A stretch of DNA of 64,000 nt from Prevotella sp. UBA4217 (GCA_002379425.1 DFTH01000012.1:1-64000); one strand, 5' to 3'; shown: positions 48,559 to 57,377, counted from the first letter of the stretch. The notes: a model not told the origin generated them from the letters alone. Made by a program: numbers and translations.

Positions 48559-50387
48559 GCCGCACCTCCTTTCGCTTTGCGTTCGTCTGTCACGCCTCGG
48601 CCATCCGAGCCAACTTGGTGGCTCTCGCTGTTCCATCCTTTCTGGTCGAAGTCGCCCATGTCGGCCTCCTGTATGGCATAGATTTCCTGATAGAGCGCAT
48701 TCGTCTTCAGCAGGTTGTCGTGGGTGTCGAATCCTGTTACCACGCCATTGTCCATCACGAGGATCCGGTCGCAGTGCTCCACGCTGGAGATGCGCTGGGC
48801 GATGATGATCTTGGTCATCTCTGGCAGTTGGGTGTGTATGGCCTTTCTGATCCTGGCATCCGTTGCAGTGTCGCAGGCCGAGGTGGAGTCGTCGAGCACC
48901 AGTATCTTAGGCTTTTTCAACAGGGCACGGGCGATGCAGAGTCGCTGCTTCTGTCCGCCGCTCACGTTGGTGCCACCTTGTTCTATATGCGTGTGATACC
49001 CTTCGGGCATCTGGTCTATGAACTCATCGGCACAGGCTATCTGACAGACTCTTCGGCAGTCTTCCTCCGTGGCCTCGCCGTTGCCCCAGCGCAGGTTGTC
49101 GAGGATGGTGCCCGAGAAGAGGATATTGTTCTGCAGCACCACGCTCACGGCATTCCGCAGAGCCGTCAGGTCGTAGTCTTTCACGTTCCTGCCACCCACC
49201 AGCACTTCACCCTCCGTGACGTCGTAGAGGCGCGACACCAGGTTGACGAGTGACGACTTACCCGAGCCTGTGCCACCGATGATGCCGATGGTCTCGCCTG
49301 AGGCTATGCTGAAGTTCACATTGAAGAGTGCCGAGCGGCGGCTCTTGCCTGGTGTGGGACGGGCATAGTCGAAGCGCACGCCTCTGAATGTCACGCTGCC
49401 GTCGGCTATCTCATACACGGGCTGGTCAGGGTTCACGATGTCGGGCTCTTCCTCGATGATCTCGGCCACGCGCTTCGCTGAGGCTGCACTCTGGGTGAGC
49501 ATCACGAAGACCATCGAGAGCATCATCAGCGACATCAGGATCGACATCACGTAGGTAAACAGCGAGGTCAGTTCGCCAGTGGTCAGGCTGCCTTCCACGA
49601 TATAGTGGGCGCCCAGCCACGATAATGCGATGATACAGCCATACACCACCATGTTCATAATGGGATGGTTCCAGGCCATCAGGCTCTCGGCCTTCACATA
49701 CAGCCGATACAGGTTGTCGGCAGCACGGGCGAACTTCTCGTTCTCGTAGTCTTCGCGCACAAAGGCCTTTACCAGTCTGATGGCGCTGACGTTCTCCTGC
49801 ACGCTCTGGTTCAGTTCGTCGTACTTCGCAAACACCTGCTGGAACAGTCTTGCCACGCGTGATATGATATGGTAGAGCGAGAAACTCAGTATCACGAGTG
49901 CCGTCAGGAACACCAGCGACAGACGGGCGTCTATGATCAGGCACATCAGTATCGACAGTACCAGTTTGAAGGGTGCCCTCACGCTCACGCCCAGTATCTG
50001 CTGGAAGGCGCTCTGCAGGGTGTTTACATCGGTGGTCATGCGGGTGATGAGCCCCGAGATGGCATATTTGTCGATGTCCGAGAAAGCCAGCCGCTGGATG
50101 TTGCGATACATCGCCGAGCGCAGATTGGCTGCAAATCCCGTGGAGGCGTATGCCGAGCAACGCCCGCCAAGGATGCCGAATACCATGCTCATCATCGCCA
50201 TGCCCAGCATGATAGTGCCGTAGAGATACACGTTCTGCATATCCCCGGCATTGATGCCCTTGTCGATGAGCGAGGCCGTCACATAGGGTATTAACACATC
50301 CATCAATACCTCCAGCGCCGTCCACACAGGGGTGAGGATGGAGGCCTTGCGGTATGTGCCGACCTGGCGTAGAAGTGTCTTCAGCAT
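48555..50387 (-). CDS. ABC exporter half-transporter with degenerate ATP site (heterodimer subunit)
   Basis: 610 residues: six transmembrane helices (~15-310) and an ATP-binding domain (~345-580). Walker A GGTGSGKSS and signature NVSGGQKQRL are normal. The catalytic Glu after Walker B is Asp (ILVLDDSTSACD) and the switch His is Gln (IIAQRISSV). These two changes mark the non-hydrolysing member of heterodimeric exporters. It is first in the pair, driven by TATCTTTG at 50409-50416. The C-terminal ~30 residues are a polar extension. Confidence 0.93.
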   Translation of the reverse strand: MLKTLLRQVGTYRKASILTPVWTALEVLMDVLIPYVTASLIDKGINAGDMQNVYLYGTIMLGMAMMSMVFGILGGRCSAYASTGFAANLRSAMYRNIQRLAFSDIDKYAISGLITRMTTDVNTLQSAFQQILGVSVRAPFKLVLSILMCLIIDARLSLVFLTALVILSFSLYHIISRVARLFQQVFAKYDELNQSVQENVSAIRLVKAFVREDYENEKFARAADNLYRLYVKAESLMAWNHPIMNMVVYGCIIALSWLGAHYIVEGSLTTGELTSLFTYVMSILMSLMMLSMVFVMLTQSAASAKRVAEIIEEEPDIVNPDQPVYEIADGSVTFRGVRFDYARPTPGKSRRSALFNVNFSIASGETIGIIGGTGSGKSSLVNLVSRLYDVTEGEVLVGGRNVKDYDLTALRNAVSVVLQNNILFSGTILDNLRWGNGEATEEDCRRVCQIACADEFIDQMPEGYHTHIEQGGTNVSGGQKQRLCIARALLKKPKILVLDDSTSACDTATDARIRKAIHTQLPEMTKIIIAQRISSVEHCDRILVMDNGVVTGFDTHDNLLKTNALYQEIYAIQEADMGDFDQKGWNSESHQVGSDGRGVTDERKAKGGAA

Positions 50388-50408
50388 GATTGATGTCTAA
50401 TTCATTTG

Positions 50409-50416
50409 CAAAGATA
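50409..50416 (-). promoter_or_regulatory. Promoter -7 box (TATCTTTG) of the ABC exporter genes
   Basis: Minus-strand TATCTTTG, 21 bases before ATG 50387. Confidence 0.65.
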
Positions 50417-50948
50417 CGAAATATGTGGGAGAAAAGCAAAAAGAAAAGTGGATTTTTCTTTTTACGCACCGTTTCTGTCTTTTCGTTGTCATTCAAATTA
50501 CCTTTCAGCCGGCACTTAACTCTCTGGTTATCAGTTCTTTCGGCTGAAAGGTGATTTTTGGTTATGTTCCCCGCTGGAAGGGGAGGCTGTCTGTCGCAAA
50601 TAAGTGGCTCTTCACGCTGCTAAAGTGCCTCCCTACGTTGCTAAAGTGCCTCTTCGCGCTGCTAAAGTGGCTCTTTATTTTTGTCCCATGCCTTGGGACA
50701 ATCGCGAAAAACATGTCGGCACAAACTTTTAGATACGCGTTAATGATGGCTGACAACCTGGCTTTCGTGCCATCAAATGTCCCTTCAGCCGGAAGTGCTG
50801 ACAGTCAGACAGTTAGTTGCTGGCTGAAAGGAAATCACGACGTGGACAGGCTTCCTGAAACGGTGTGACATAACGAAACATCTCCGATTTGAGGAACCCT
50901 CAAGGAAGAATTAATCGGAAAAGGTTTGGTTATTCCACTTTTTCTATG
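50417..50948. other. Gene-poor spacer with repeat debris
   Basis: No convincing gene. An open frame here (50551-50868) owes its length to a tandem repeat. The spacer holds the 21-bp repeats and dyad of 50602-50699 and, around 50500-50570 and 50775-50835, three imperfect copies of a CAGCCGG/GCTGAAAGG motif. It may be the eroded non-coding part of a VapE-type element. Confidence 0.45.
50602..50699. repeat. 21-bp tandem repeats followed by a GTCCCA dyad
   Basis: Three full units (50602, 50623, 50644) and a partial fourth (50665), each starting AAGTGCCTC or AAGTGGCTC and ending GCTA, then GTCCCATGCCTTGGGAC at 50683-50699. The same kind of dyad and a single GAGTGGCTC unit lie between the DUF6078 and VapE genes (28793-28893). 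Confidence 0.75.
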
Positions 50949-50956
50949 TACCTTTG
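50949..50956 (+). promoter_or_regulatory. Promoter -7 box (TACCTTTG) of the exonuclease III gene
   Basis: TACCTTTG, 34 bases before ATG 50991. Confidence 0.6.
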
Positions 50957-50990
50957 TCCCCGCAACCCAAAACCGTTATATGATAACAAG

Positions 50991-51749
50991 ATGAAATTGA
51001 TTTCGTGGAACGTGAATGGTCTGAGAGCCTGCCAGGGCAAGGGCTTCAGTGATGTCTTCCGACAGTTGGATGCCGATTTCTTCTGTCTTCAGGAGACGAA
51101 GATGCAGGCCGGGCAACTTGACATTGAGTTCGAGGGATATCAGTCGTACTGGAACTATGCCGACAAGAAGGGCTACTCGGGTACGGCCATCTTCACCAGG
51201 CACCAGCCGCTCAGCGTGGACTATGGCATCGGCATCGACGTGCACGACCACGAGGGGCGGGTCATCACGCTCGAAATGGCTGACTTCTACCTCGTATGCT
51301 GTTATACGCCTAATTCGCAGGACGGACTGAAGCGCCTCGACTACCGCATGACGTGGGAAGACGACTTCCGCCACTACCTGAAGAGGCTCGATGAGAAGAA
51401 GCCCGTCGTCCTCTGCGGTGACCTGAACGTAGCCCACGAGGAGATAGATATCAAGAATCCGAAGACCAACCGCCATAATGCAGGCTTCACTGATGAGGAA
51501 CGCGCCAAGTTCACGGACCTGCTGGCTAGTGGCTTCACGGACTCCTTCCGCTATATGCATCCCGACGAGGTGAAGTACTCCTGGTGGTCGTACCGTTTCC
51601 AGGCCCGCGAGAAGAACGCTGGCTGGCGCATCGACTACTTCGTGATCTCCGACCGCCTGCGCGACCGTCTTCAGGAGGCCGAGATCCATACGGAGGTCTT
51701 CGGCAGCGACCATTGTCCCGTGGGAGTTACGTTAGACTTTAAACATTAG
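50991..51749 (+). CDS. xth: Exodeoxyribonuclease III (ExoIII/AP endonuclease family)
   Basis: 252 residues from ATG 50991 (MKLISWNVNGLRAC), which follows the promoter; the longer frame would begin upstream of it. Catalytic features of the family are N7 region SWNVNG, Glu in CLQETKMQ (~36), GDLNVAHEEID (~143-153) and the final GSDHCPVGVTLDF with catalytic Asp/His. It acts at abasic sites and 3'-blocked ends in base excision repair. Length and start are normal. Confidence 0.95.
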   Translation: MKLISWNVNGLRACQGKGFSDVFRQLDADFFCLQETKMQAGQLDIEFEGYQSYWNYADKKGYSGTAIFTRHQPLSVDYGIGIDVHDHEGRVITLEMADFYLVCCYTPNSQDGLKRLDYRMTWEDDFRHYLKRLDEKKPVVLCGDLNVAHEEIDIKNPKTNRHNAGFTDEERAKFTDLLASGFTDSFRYMHPDEVKYSWWSYRFQAREKNAGWRIDYFVISDRLRDRLQEAEIHTEVFGSDHCPVGVTLDFKH

Positions 51750-51778
51750 GCTTTGGATTGGCTGAATAAATCGTATGA

Positions 51779-51823
51779 TTCGTTGAACGGATTTGCTGGA
51801 GTGGGGTAGAGACACTATCTTTG
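51779..51823 (+). promoter_or_regulatory. Promoter of the VTC-domain gene with shared 18-nt motif
   Basis: TTCGTTGAACGGATTTGC (51779-51796) includes the -33 TTTG, and TATCTTTG is at 51816-51823. Motif and spacing (37 bases start to start) are identical to 4668-4712. ATG follows at 51843. Confidence 0.7.
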
Positions 51824-51842
51824 CACCAGAAAACAAATAAGG

Positions 51843-52634
51843 ATGCAAGAGATTTTAGACAGATATGAACCCATCACGCTGGAGGAGATGAAGGACATCC
51901 GGCTGATGAATCGCATCGACACCAAGTTCGTGACGACGGTGCCAGTGCTGAAGCGCCTGCTGGAGATAGCCCGCGACGACTATTTCGTGCAGGAGACGGG
52001 TGGACTGCGCATCTCACCCTACTATACACTGTATTTCGACACTGCCGACTGCGCGATGTATAACCGTCATGAGGCAGGCTATCTCGTGAGGCAGAAGATC
52101 CGCATTCGCTCGTATGTCGATGCTGGGCTGAACTTCCTCGAGGTGAAGACTAAGAACAACCACAAGCGTACGAAGAAGAAGCGCATGACGATGGAGAACT
52201 TCGACGCCGTCAATCCCGACCACAACATCCTGTTCAGGCGGCAGGACGAGCAGTTCGTCGCCTACGACGACTTCCTCCGCACCTACCTGCGCTACGATCC
52301 AGAGGCGCTGACGGCGCAGTTGGAGAATCGCTTCGACCGCGTGACGCTGGTGAACAAGGGCAAGACAGAACGGCTGACCATCGACACCAACCTGCGCTTC
52401 CACAATATCGCCACCGACAACTTCCGCTTCATGGGCGACATCGTGATCATCGAACTGAAGCGCGACGGTCTGAAACCGTCGCCCATCCTGCCGAAACTGC
52501 TCGACCTGCGCATCCATCCTCACGGATTCTCGAAATACTGCATCGGGTCGGCCCTCACCAACGATGACCTGCGCCGCAACCGCATCAAGCCCCGTCTGCA
52601 CAGTATCGAGCGGTTCCTGGCTCAAGCAAAATAA
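51843..52634 (+). CDS. VTC-domain (polyphosphate polymerase-like) protein
   Basis: 263 residues, no signal peptide. It follows the VTC/CYTH-like triphosphate tunnel pattern: alternating charged strands with MNRIDTKFVTTV (~22-33), YYTLYFDTADCAMYNRHEAGYLVRQKIRIRSY (~60-91), FLEVKTKNNHKRTKKKR (~98-114) and MGDIVIIELKRDG (~197-209), which supply the Arg, Lys and Glu lining the tunnel. In yeast Vtc4 this domain makes polyphosphate from ATP; bacterial members are poorly characterised. It is paired with DUF4956 and DUF2490 genes, a recurrent grouping. Confidence 0.85.
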   Translation: MQEILDRYEPITLEEMKDIRLMNRIDTKFVTTVPVLKRLLEIARDDYFVQETGGLRISPYYTLYFDTADCAMYNRHEAGYLVRQKIRIRSYVDAGLNFLEVKTKNNHKRTKKKRMTMENFDAVNPDHNILFRRQDEQFVAYDDFLRTYLRYDPEALTAQLENRFDRVTLVNKGKTERLTIDTNLRFHNIATDNFRFMGDIVIIELKRDGLKPSPILPKLLDLRIHPHGFSKYCIGSALTNDDLRRNRIKPRLHSIERFLAQAK

Positions 52635-52663
52635 GCAATAAAAATGTATAAACAGTAAAAGAT

Positions 52664-53317
52664 ATGGAATTTTTTAGTTTGTCTTCCGACTTCCTGATGA
52701 TGTTCATCCGCCTGCTTATTAACATGCTGGCCACATGGCTCATCATCGACCGCCTGTATTATCAGAAAAGTAAGCGGCGTGACTTCTACTTCACGTTCAT
52801 GCTCATCTCCGTGGCCATCTTCTTCATCGTCTTCTTCATGATCTTCGTGCTGGAGGATATGAAGGGCAAGACGTCGATGGGTGTAGGTATCGGACTCTTC
52901 GGCATCTTCTCCATCATGCGCTACCGCACGGATACGATGCCCGTACGCGAGATGACCTACCTCTTCGTCATCATCGCCCTCTCACTGGTCAATGCCGTAT
53001 CGGTCAATCTCCCTTATTTCGAGGTCATCATCACCAACCTGATCATCATCTGTGCCGTATGGCTATGCGAGATGCACCTGAAGACCAATCCCTCTCGCCT
53101 CGTGCAGTACGACCGCATCGAACTTATTACGCCTGAGCGTCGCGAGGAACTCATTGCCGATCTGGAGAAACGGCTCGGCGTGAAGGTCGTCAAGGTGGAT
53201 ATCGGCTCTATCGACTTCCTGCGCGACATGGCTATGATCCGTGTCAGTTACGAGGGAGAACCCTCTGCCGTCAGTAATAACCTGAAACTGTCGAAGGATC
53301 AACTCAAAGAGTTCTGA
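52664..53317 (+). CDS. DUF4956-family membrane protein
   Basis: 217 residues. Four hydrophobic segments (~10-28, ~43-63, ~70-84 with GIGLFGIFSIMRYRTD, ~98-135) are followed by a cytoplasmic domain (~140-217) with LITPERREELIADLEKRLGVKVVKVDIG. The motif IFSIMRYRTDTMPVREMTYLF is characteristic of DUF4956. It is commonly adjacent to VTC-domain genes, as here, so it may export or anchor the polymer or its enzyme at the membrane (inference). Confidence 0.88.
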   Translation: MEFFSLSSDFLMMFIRLLINMLATWLIIDRLYYQKSKRRDFYFTFMLISVAIFFIVFFMIFVLEDMKGKTSMGVGIGLFGIFSIMRYRTDTMPVREMTYLFVIIALSLVNAVSVNLPYFEVIITNLIIICAVWLCEMHLKTNPSRLVQYDRIELITPERREELIADLEKRLGVKVVKVDIGSIDFLRDMAMIRVSYEGEPSAVSNNLKLSKDQLKEF

Positions 53318-53358
53318 AGAATTGAAGGATTGAAGAATTGAAGGATTGAAGGATTGAA
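53318..53358. repeat. Short tandem repeat (GAATTGAAG/GATTGAAG)n
   Basis: About five imperfect 8-9-base units between the DUF4956 stop and the DUF2490 start. No promoter box is seen. Confidence 0.8.
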
Positions 53359-53364
53359 AGCGTT

Positions 53365-54144
53365 ATGAAGAAGTTTATTGGACTATTGTTGGCTTTGATG
53401 CCACTGGGCGCTATGGCGCAGGGTGACGACTTCGGGCTCGACTTCTCGCTCGAGGCACAGAAGAAGATCAACAAGCAGTGGAACATCGGACTTGAAGCGG
53501 AATACCGCACTCGCGACAACACCAAGACCAGCGATCGCTGGGCCTTCGGACTCGGTGTCGATTACAAGGTGGCCAAGTGGCTGAAGGCCTCTGCCGGCTA
53601 TACCTTCCTCTATGATAACAATAAGAAAATATCTTATTATGATGCCACCGATGATGCCGTGCTCGATGGTGATGCCAACGAGGGCGATCCCAAGAAGTGT
53701 GCACAGTACTGGGCTCCGCGTCACCGTTTCAACGTGTCGCTGACGTTCGACAAGAAACTCTTTGGCGACTTCAAGTTCTCACTTCGTGAGCGTTGGCAAT
53801 ACACCTATCGCCCTGCACATACAGTGAGCGAGCGATGGAGTTACCTCGACAATGCCTGCGACGGTAAGGAGAAGACCTACTCGGGCAAGGGCAAGAACGT
53901 GCTGCGCAGCCGTCTCCAGATTGAGTTCGACAAGAAGGGACTGGCCGTCACACCTTATATCAATGCCGAACTCTTCAATGCCTGGAGTCTGCAGAAAGTG
54001 CGCTATCACGTCGGTCTCGACTGGAAGATCTCAAGGCAGCATTCGCTCGGAGCCTTCTACCGCTACCAGTCCGTGCGTGACGATGATGACGACAACGAGC
54101 CCAATACCCATCTGATAGGTTTAGGCTATAAGTTTAAATTTTAA
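53365..54144 (+). CDS. DUF2490-family outer membrane protein
   Basis: 259 residues with a signal peptide (1-18, GAMAQ). Alternating-residue strands such as WNIGLEAEYRTRDNTKTSDRWAFGLGVDY, FSLRERWQYTYR and LIGLGYKFKF with a terminal aromatic Phe predict an outer membrane beta barrel, in line with DUF2490. Its place after the VTC and DUF4956 genes suggests one pathway reaching from cytoplasm to outer membrane, though no function is known. A strong bidirectional terminator follows. Confidence 0.87.
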   Translation: MKKFIGLLLALMPLGAMAQGDDFGLDFSLEAQKKINKQWNIGLEAEYRTRDNTKTSDRWAFGLGVDYKVAKWLKASAGYTFLYDNNKKISYYDATDDAVLDGDANEGDPKKCAQYWAPRHRFNVSLTFDKKLFGDFKFSLRERWQYTYRPAHTVSERWSYLDNACDGKEKTYSGKGKNVLRSRLQIEFDKKGLAVTPYINAELFNAWSLQKVRYHVGLDWKISRQHSLGAFYRYQSVRDDDDDNEPNTHLIGLGYKFKF

Positions 54145-54166
54145 AGGGTGCCAACTGGCACCCTTT
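54143..54166. terminator. Bidirectional terminator between DUF2490 and glmM genes
   Basis: AAAGGGTGCCA (54143-54153) pairs with TGGCACCCTTT (54156-54166), a near-perfect palindrome overlapping the DUF2490 stop codon. Confidence 0.85.
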
Positions 54167-54190
54167 AATGATATACTACTTCTTTACTTA

Positions 54191-55582
54191 TCACATGTCA
54201 TAGACCATCTGCATGAGCCGTTTGCCGAGGTCGTCGGCCTGCTCCATGGTCTGTGCCTCACTATAGATGCGGATGATGGGCTCCGTGTTTGACTTGCGCA
54301 GATGTACCCATCGGTCGGGGAAGTCGATCTTCACGCCGTCGATGTCGTTGACCACGGCGGAGTTGTCCTTGGCAAACATCTCCTTTACCTTCACTAAGAT
54401 AGCATCAACATCTGTATCAGGAGTGAGGTCGATGCGATTCTTCGCAATCTGGTAGTCGGGGAAGGTCTGGCGCAGTTCACTGACCGTACAGCCTTTCTGT
54501 GCGAGACTGGAGAGGAACAGGGCAATACCCACGAGGGCGTCGCGGCCGTAGTGGCTCTCGGGATAGATAACGCCACCATTGCCCTCACCACCGATGACGG
54601 CTCCTACTTCCTTCATCTTCGTGGTGACGTTTACCTCGCCCACGGCTGCAGCAGTATATTTCCCGCCATGCTTCTCCGTAACATCGCGCAACGCACGTGT
54701 TGACGACAGGTTGCTGACGGTGTTGCCTGGCGTATGGGTGAGCACATAGTCGGCTACGGCGACCAGCGTATATTCCTCACCGAACATGGTACCATCCTCG
54801 CAGATGAAAGCCAGTCGATCGACATCGGGATCGACGACGATACCCAGGTCGAAGCCACCCTTCTTCATCTTGTCCATGATACCGTGAAGGTTCTTCTCCA
54901 ACGGCTCGGGGTTGTGGGCGAAATCGCCTGTGCACTCACCATTGAGAATCTCGTAATCGACGCCAAGAGCCTTGAACAACTCTGGAAGGATGATGCCTCC
55001 CACTGAGTTGATGGTATCTGCACAGACGCGGAACTTGCGCTGCCTGATGGCTTCGAGATCTACGAGTTTCAGGTTCAGCACAGAGTCGATGTGGCGCTGG
55101 TTGAACGTATTGTCGATGGTCACCTTTCCCAGATGATCCACCTCGGCATAGTTGAAGTCCTCGCTCTCTGCGATACGGAGCACCTCGGCTCCATCGGCAG
55201 CAGTGAGGAACTCGCCCTCGCTGTTGAGCAGTTTCAGGGCGTTCCACTGGCGGGGGTTGTGCGAGGCGGTGATGATGATGCCGCCGTCGGCCCCAGACAT
55301 GCGGACAGCCAGTTCCGTGGTGGGTGTGGTGGCATAGCCGATGTCGATGACATCATAGCCCATGCCTGTGAGGGTGCCGCATACAACATCGCGCACCATG
55401 GGACCCGAGATACGGCCGTCACGACCTACGACGACGACTGGCTTGTCGCCCTTGCGGGGCCGCTGTCCGATGAATGTAGCGTATGCTGTGGTAAACTTGA
55501 CGATGTCCAGTGGATTAAGCGTATTGCCCGTGGGGCCTCCGATGGTGCCACGGATTCCGGAAATTGATTTGATCAGTGTCAT
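54191..55582 (-). CDS. glmM: Phosphoglucosamine mutase
   Basis: 463 residues. The active serine loop is TASHNPRQWNALK (~104-116), the metal loop DPDVDRLAF (~253-261), the sugar loop GEGNGGVIYPES (~333-344) and the phosphate-binding loop RKSNTEPIIRIYSEA near the C-terminus. It belongs to the alpha-D-phosphohexomutase family. Phosphoglucosamine mutase is the favoured reading, feeding UDP-GlcNAc and peptidoglycan synthesis; phosphomannomutase activity cannot be ruled out. It is followed upstream (on this strand) by a DUF4827 lipoprotein gene 21 bases away, so the two share a transcript. Confidence 0.9.
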   Translation of the reverse strand: MTLIKSISGIRGTIGGPTGNTLNPLDIVKFTTAYATFIGQRPRKGDKPVVVVGRDGRISGPMVRDVVCGTLTGMGYDVIDIGYATTPTTELAVRMSGADGGIIITASHNPRQWNALKLLNSEGEFLTAADGAEVLRIAESEDFNYAEVDHLGKVTIDNTFNQRHIDSVLNLKLVDLEAIRQRKFRVCADTINSVGGIILPELFKALGVDYEILNGECTGDFAHNPEPLEKNLHGIMDKMKKGGFDLGIVVDPDVDRLAFICEDGTMFGEEYTLVAVADYVLTHTPGNTVSNLSSTRALRDVTEKHGGKYTAAAVGEVNVTTKMKEVGAVIGGEGNGGVIYPESHYGRDALVGIALFLSSLAQKGCTVSELRQTFPDYQIAKNRIDLTPDTDVDAILVKVKEMFAKDNSAVVNDIDGVKIDFPDRWVHLRKSNTEPIIRIYSEAQTMEQADDLGKRLMQMVYDM

Positions 55583-55603
55583 GGTTCGTTTTATAGAAAA
55601 TTG

Positions 55604-56227
55604 TTATTGTTCCTTCTGAAGTGTCAACACATAGAAGTAGGGCACCACGTTGGATGAGGCTGTGACATGCCCTTGTGTGTGTGGAACGATGAGTTTTACC
55701 TTGGCGCACTCCTCGTCTTCCGACTGCGGGCGCCCTACCTTGACGTAGGAGAGTGGTACTAACCAGCCTGCGGGTACGGAACTGGTATAAACGGTGTACA
55801 TCACGCCGCTGAGGAAGGCTGCCGTAAAAGTGCTGCCGGAGCGAGATACGTACAGGATGTCGGGGGAGAGGGCGTAGGCCGATGTGTTGTTGCGCAACTG
55901 GATTGTGTCTGCCAGGATATTGTACTCGGAGAAGCGGCATACGAGATTGCCTTTCTCCCCGTCTTGGAACATGGAGCCACAGCCCTTGCGGACGATCTGC
56001 ATATAGACACCGTTCTTGTCGAACTTTACATACTCATTGCGCGATACGTCGGTCGTCTCGCCCTGCGCCTTGAACTGGTCTTCAGTGATCACGACGATGG
56101 ATGAGTCGGAGATGAACTTGGCGATGGCGTTGCGTTCTTTTTCTTTCTTGTCGCCGTAAGTCTCGTAGTCATTACAACTGGTCAGGACGGCAGCGACGGT
56201 TATCATGATAAACAGGAGTCTCTTCAT
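55604..56227 (-). CDS. DUF4827-family lipoprotein
   Basis: 207 residues from ATG 56227 (MKRLLFIMITVAAVLTSC), giving lipidated Cys18; an upstream start would add eight residues before the signal. The mature protein is beta-rich with NAIAKFISDSSIVVITEDQF, EYVKFDKNGVYMQIVRKGCG and GWLVPLSYVKVGRPQ, matching DUF4827, a Bacteroidales family that has features of FKBP-like proteins without an established activity. It precedes glmM in the transcript. A TACTTTTG promoter lies just upstream. Confidence 0.85.
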   Translation of the reverse strand: MKRLLFIMITVAAVLTSCNDYETYGDKKEKERNAIAKFISDSSIVVITEDQFKAQGETTDVSRNEYVKFDKNGVYMQIVRKGCGSMFQDGEKGNLVCRFSEYNILADTIQLRNNTSAYALSPDILYVSRSGSTFTAAFLSGVMYTVYTSSVPAGWLVPLSYVKVGRPQSEDEECAKVKLIVPHTQGHVTASSNVVPYFYVLTLQKEQ

Positions 56228-56248
56228 CGTTTCTTGTAATTGACGGTG

Positions 56249-56256
56249 CAAAAGTA
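56249..56256 (-). promoter_or_regulatory. Promoter -7 box (TACTTTTG) of the DUF4827-glmM operon
   Basis: Minus-strand TACTTTTG, 21 bases before ATG 56227. Tandem AAGAATG-type repeats occupy the -33 region. Confidence 0.6.
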
Positions 56257-56336
56257 GTGAATTTAATTAAGAATGAAGAATGAAGAATTAAGAAATTGCC
56301 GCGACAGGACTATTTTTAACGCTTTGCTCTCTGCTC

Positions 56337-57377
56337 TTAACTCTTTTTCAGCAGCCCGGCATAGGCGCGTATCGCCTTCCTGACGGTTTCCACAGCCTCA
56401 TCCATATTACCGTAGATACGTCCGCCGGCGGCATTGAGGTGACCGCCACCGTTGAAGAACTCCTCGGCCATCTTGTTACAGGGGAAGTCATCGACGGAGC
56501 GAAGGCTCACCCATACCAGGTCGCGCTTGTCGGTGTCCTCGCGCAGCGAGATGGAGAGGATCAGCCCCTTAATCTGCTGGGGAATGTTTACCAGTCCTTC
56601 GGCATCGCCCTTGATGAAGTGGAAGTGCTGCTGCTCCTCCTTGGTCAGCGTATAGAAGGCAGCATGGTATTCGGACAGGTAGGTGAGTTTCTCGTACATG
56701 ACGTAGCCCATCAGACGGATGCGGTCCTCGGAGTAATTGTGATATACGTTCCGGTAGATGCGGTCCTTGTCGATCCGCTTGGTGAGCAGTTCACTGATGA
56801 TGAAGAATATCTCCGGAGCGGTGGAGTTGAAAGTGAAGCCCCCTGTGTCGGTCATCATCCCACAGTAGATGGGGGCGGCAAACTGCTTGCCGAGGTCCTT
56901 GAAGCCGTCGAGTTGCCAGACGATGCGGAAAATGAGTTCGCAGGTGCTGGATGCCTCCGGGTGGGAGATGGTGAGGATGGTCTCGACATCTGGGTTGGGA
57001 TGGTGGTCGATGAGGATGCGCTTGGCAGGAGTCGAGATGAGGGCCTGCTGCATGTCCTCCACGCGGCTGGGGGTGTTGTAGTCAAGGCAGAACACAAGGT
57101 CGGCGATCTTGAAGAGCATGTCGCATTTCTCGCGGTGCTTGTCGTAGCGCACGATTTTTTCCGTGTTGGGCATCCATTGCAGGAAGTCTGGGTACTGGTC
57201 GGGCACGACGACGACGGGCTCCTTGCCCTGTGAGCGCAGGTATTCGGCCCACCCCAGACAGGAACCGATGGCATCACCGTCGGGACTCTTGTGGCAGGTG
57301 ACCAGGATGGTCTCTGCATGAGAAATCAGGTGGCTTAGTTGGGCCACCTGATCTTCTGTCATGATATTGATATCCAT
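56337..57377 (-). CDS. nrnA: DHH-family phosphoesterase (NrnA-like nanoRNase/pAp phosphatase)
   Basis: 346 residues. The DHH domain has CHKSPDGDAIGSCLGW (~29-44), FCLDYN (~95-100) and the DHHPNPD motif (~124-130). The C-terminal DHHA1 domain includes FNGGGHLNAAGGRIYG (~307-322). NrnA degrades 2-5-nt RNAs and dephosphorylates pAp to AMP. The start codon directly follows the stop of the nucleotidyltransferase gene. Cyclic-di-AMP phosphodiesterase activity is possible in this family, but no regulatory domains are attached. Confidence 0.92.
   Translation of the reverse strand: MDINIMTEDQVAQLSHLISHAETILVTCHKSPDGDAIGSCLGWAEYLRSQGKEPVVVVPDQYPDFLQWMPNTEKIVRYDKHREKCDMLFKIADLVFCLDYNTPSRVEDMQQALISTPAKRILIDHHPNPDVETILTISHPEASSTCELIFRIVWQLDGFKDLGKQFAAPIYCGMMTDTGGFTFNSTAPEIFFIISELLTKRIDKDRIYRNVYHNYSEDRIRLMGYVMYEKLTYLSEYHAAFYTLTKEEQQHFHFIKGDAEGLVNIPQQIKGLILSISLREDTDKRDLVWVSLRSVDDFPCNKMAEEFFNGGGHLNAAGGRIYGNMDEAVETVRKAIRAYAGLLKKS

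Noticed and set aside
50551..50868. 105-codon frame as a real gene
   Set aside because: Its length comes from the 21-bp repeats; the start has no promoter of the usual type and both strands are equally open.
53318..53358. Functional operator from tandem GAATTGAAG units
   Set aside because: Similar low-complexity 7-9-mers occur at several gene borders in the window (34721, 56262, 58375) without promoter association, so slippage repeats are more likely.
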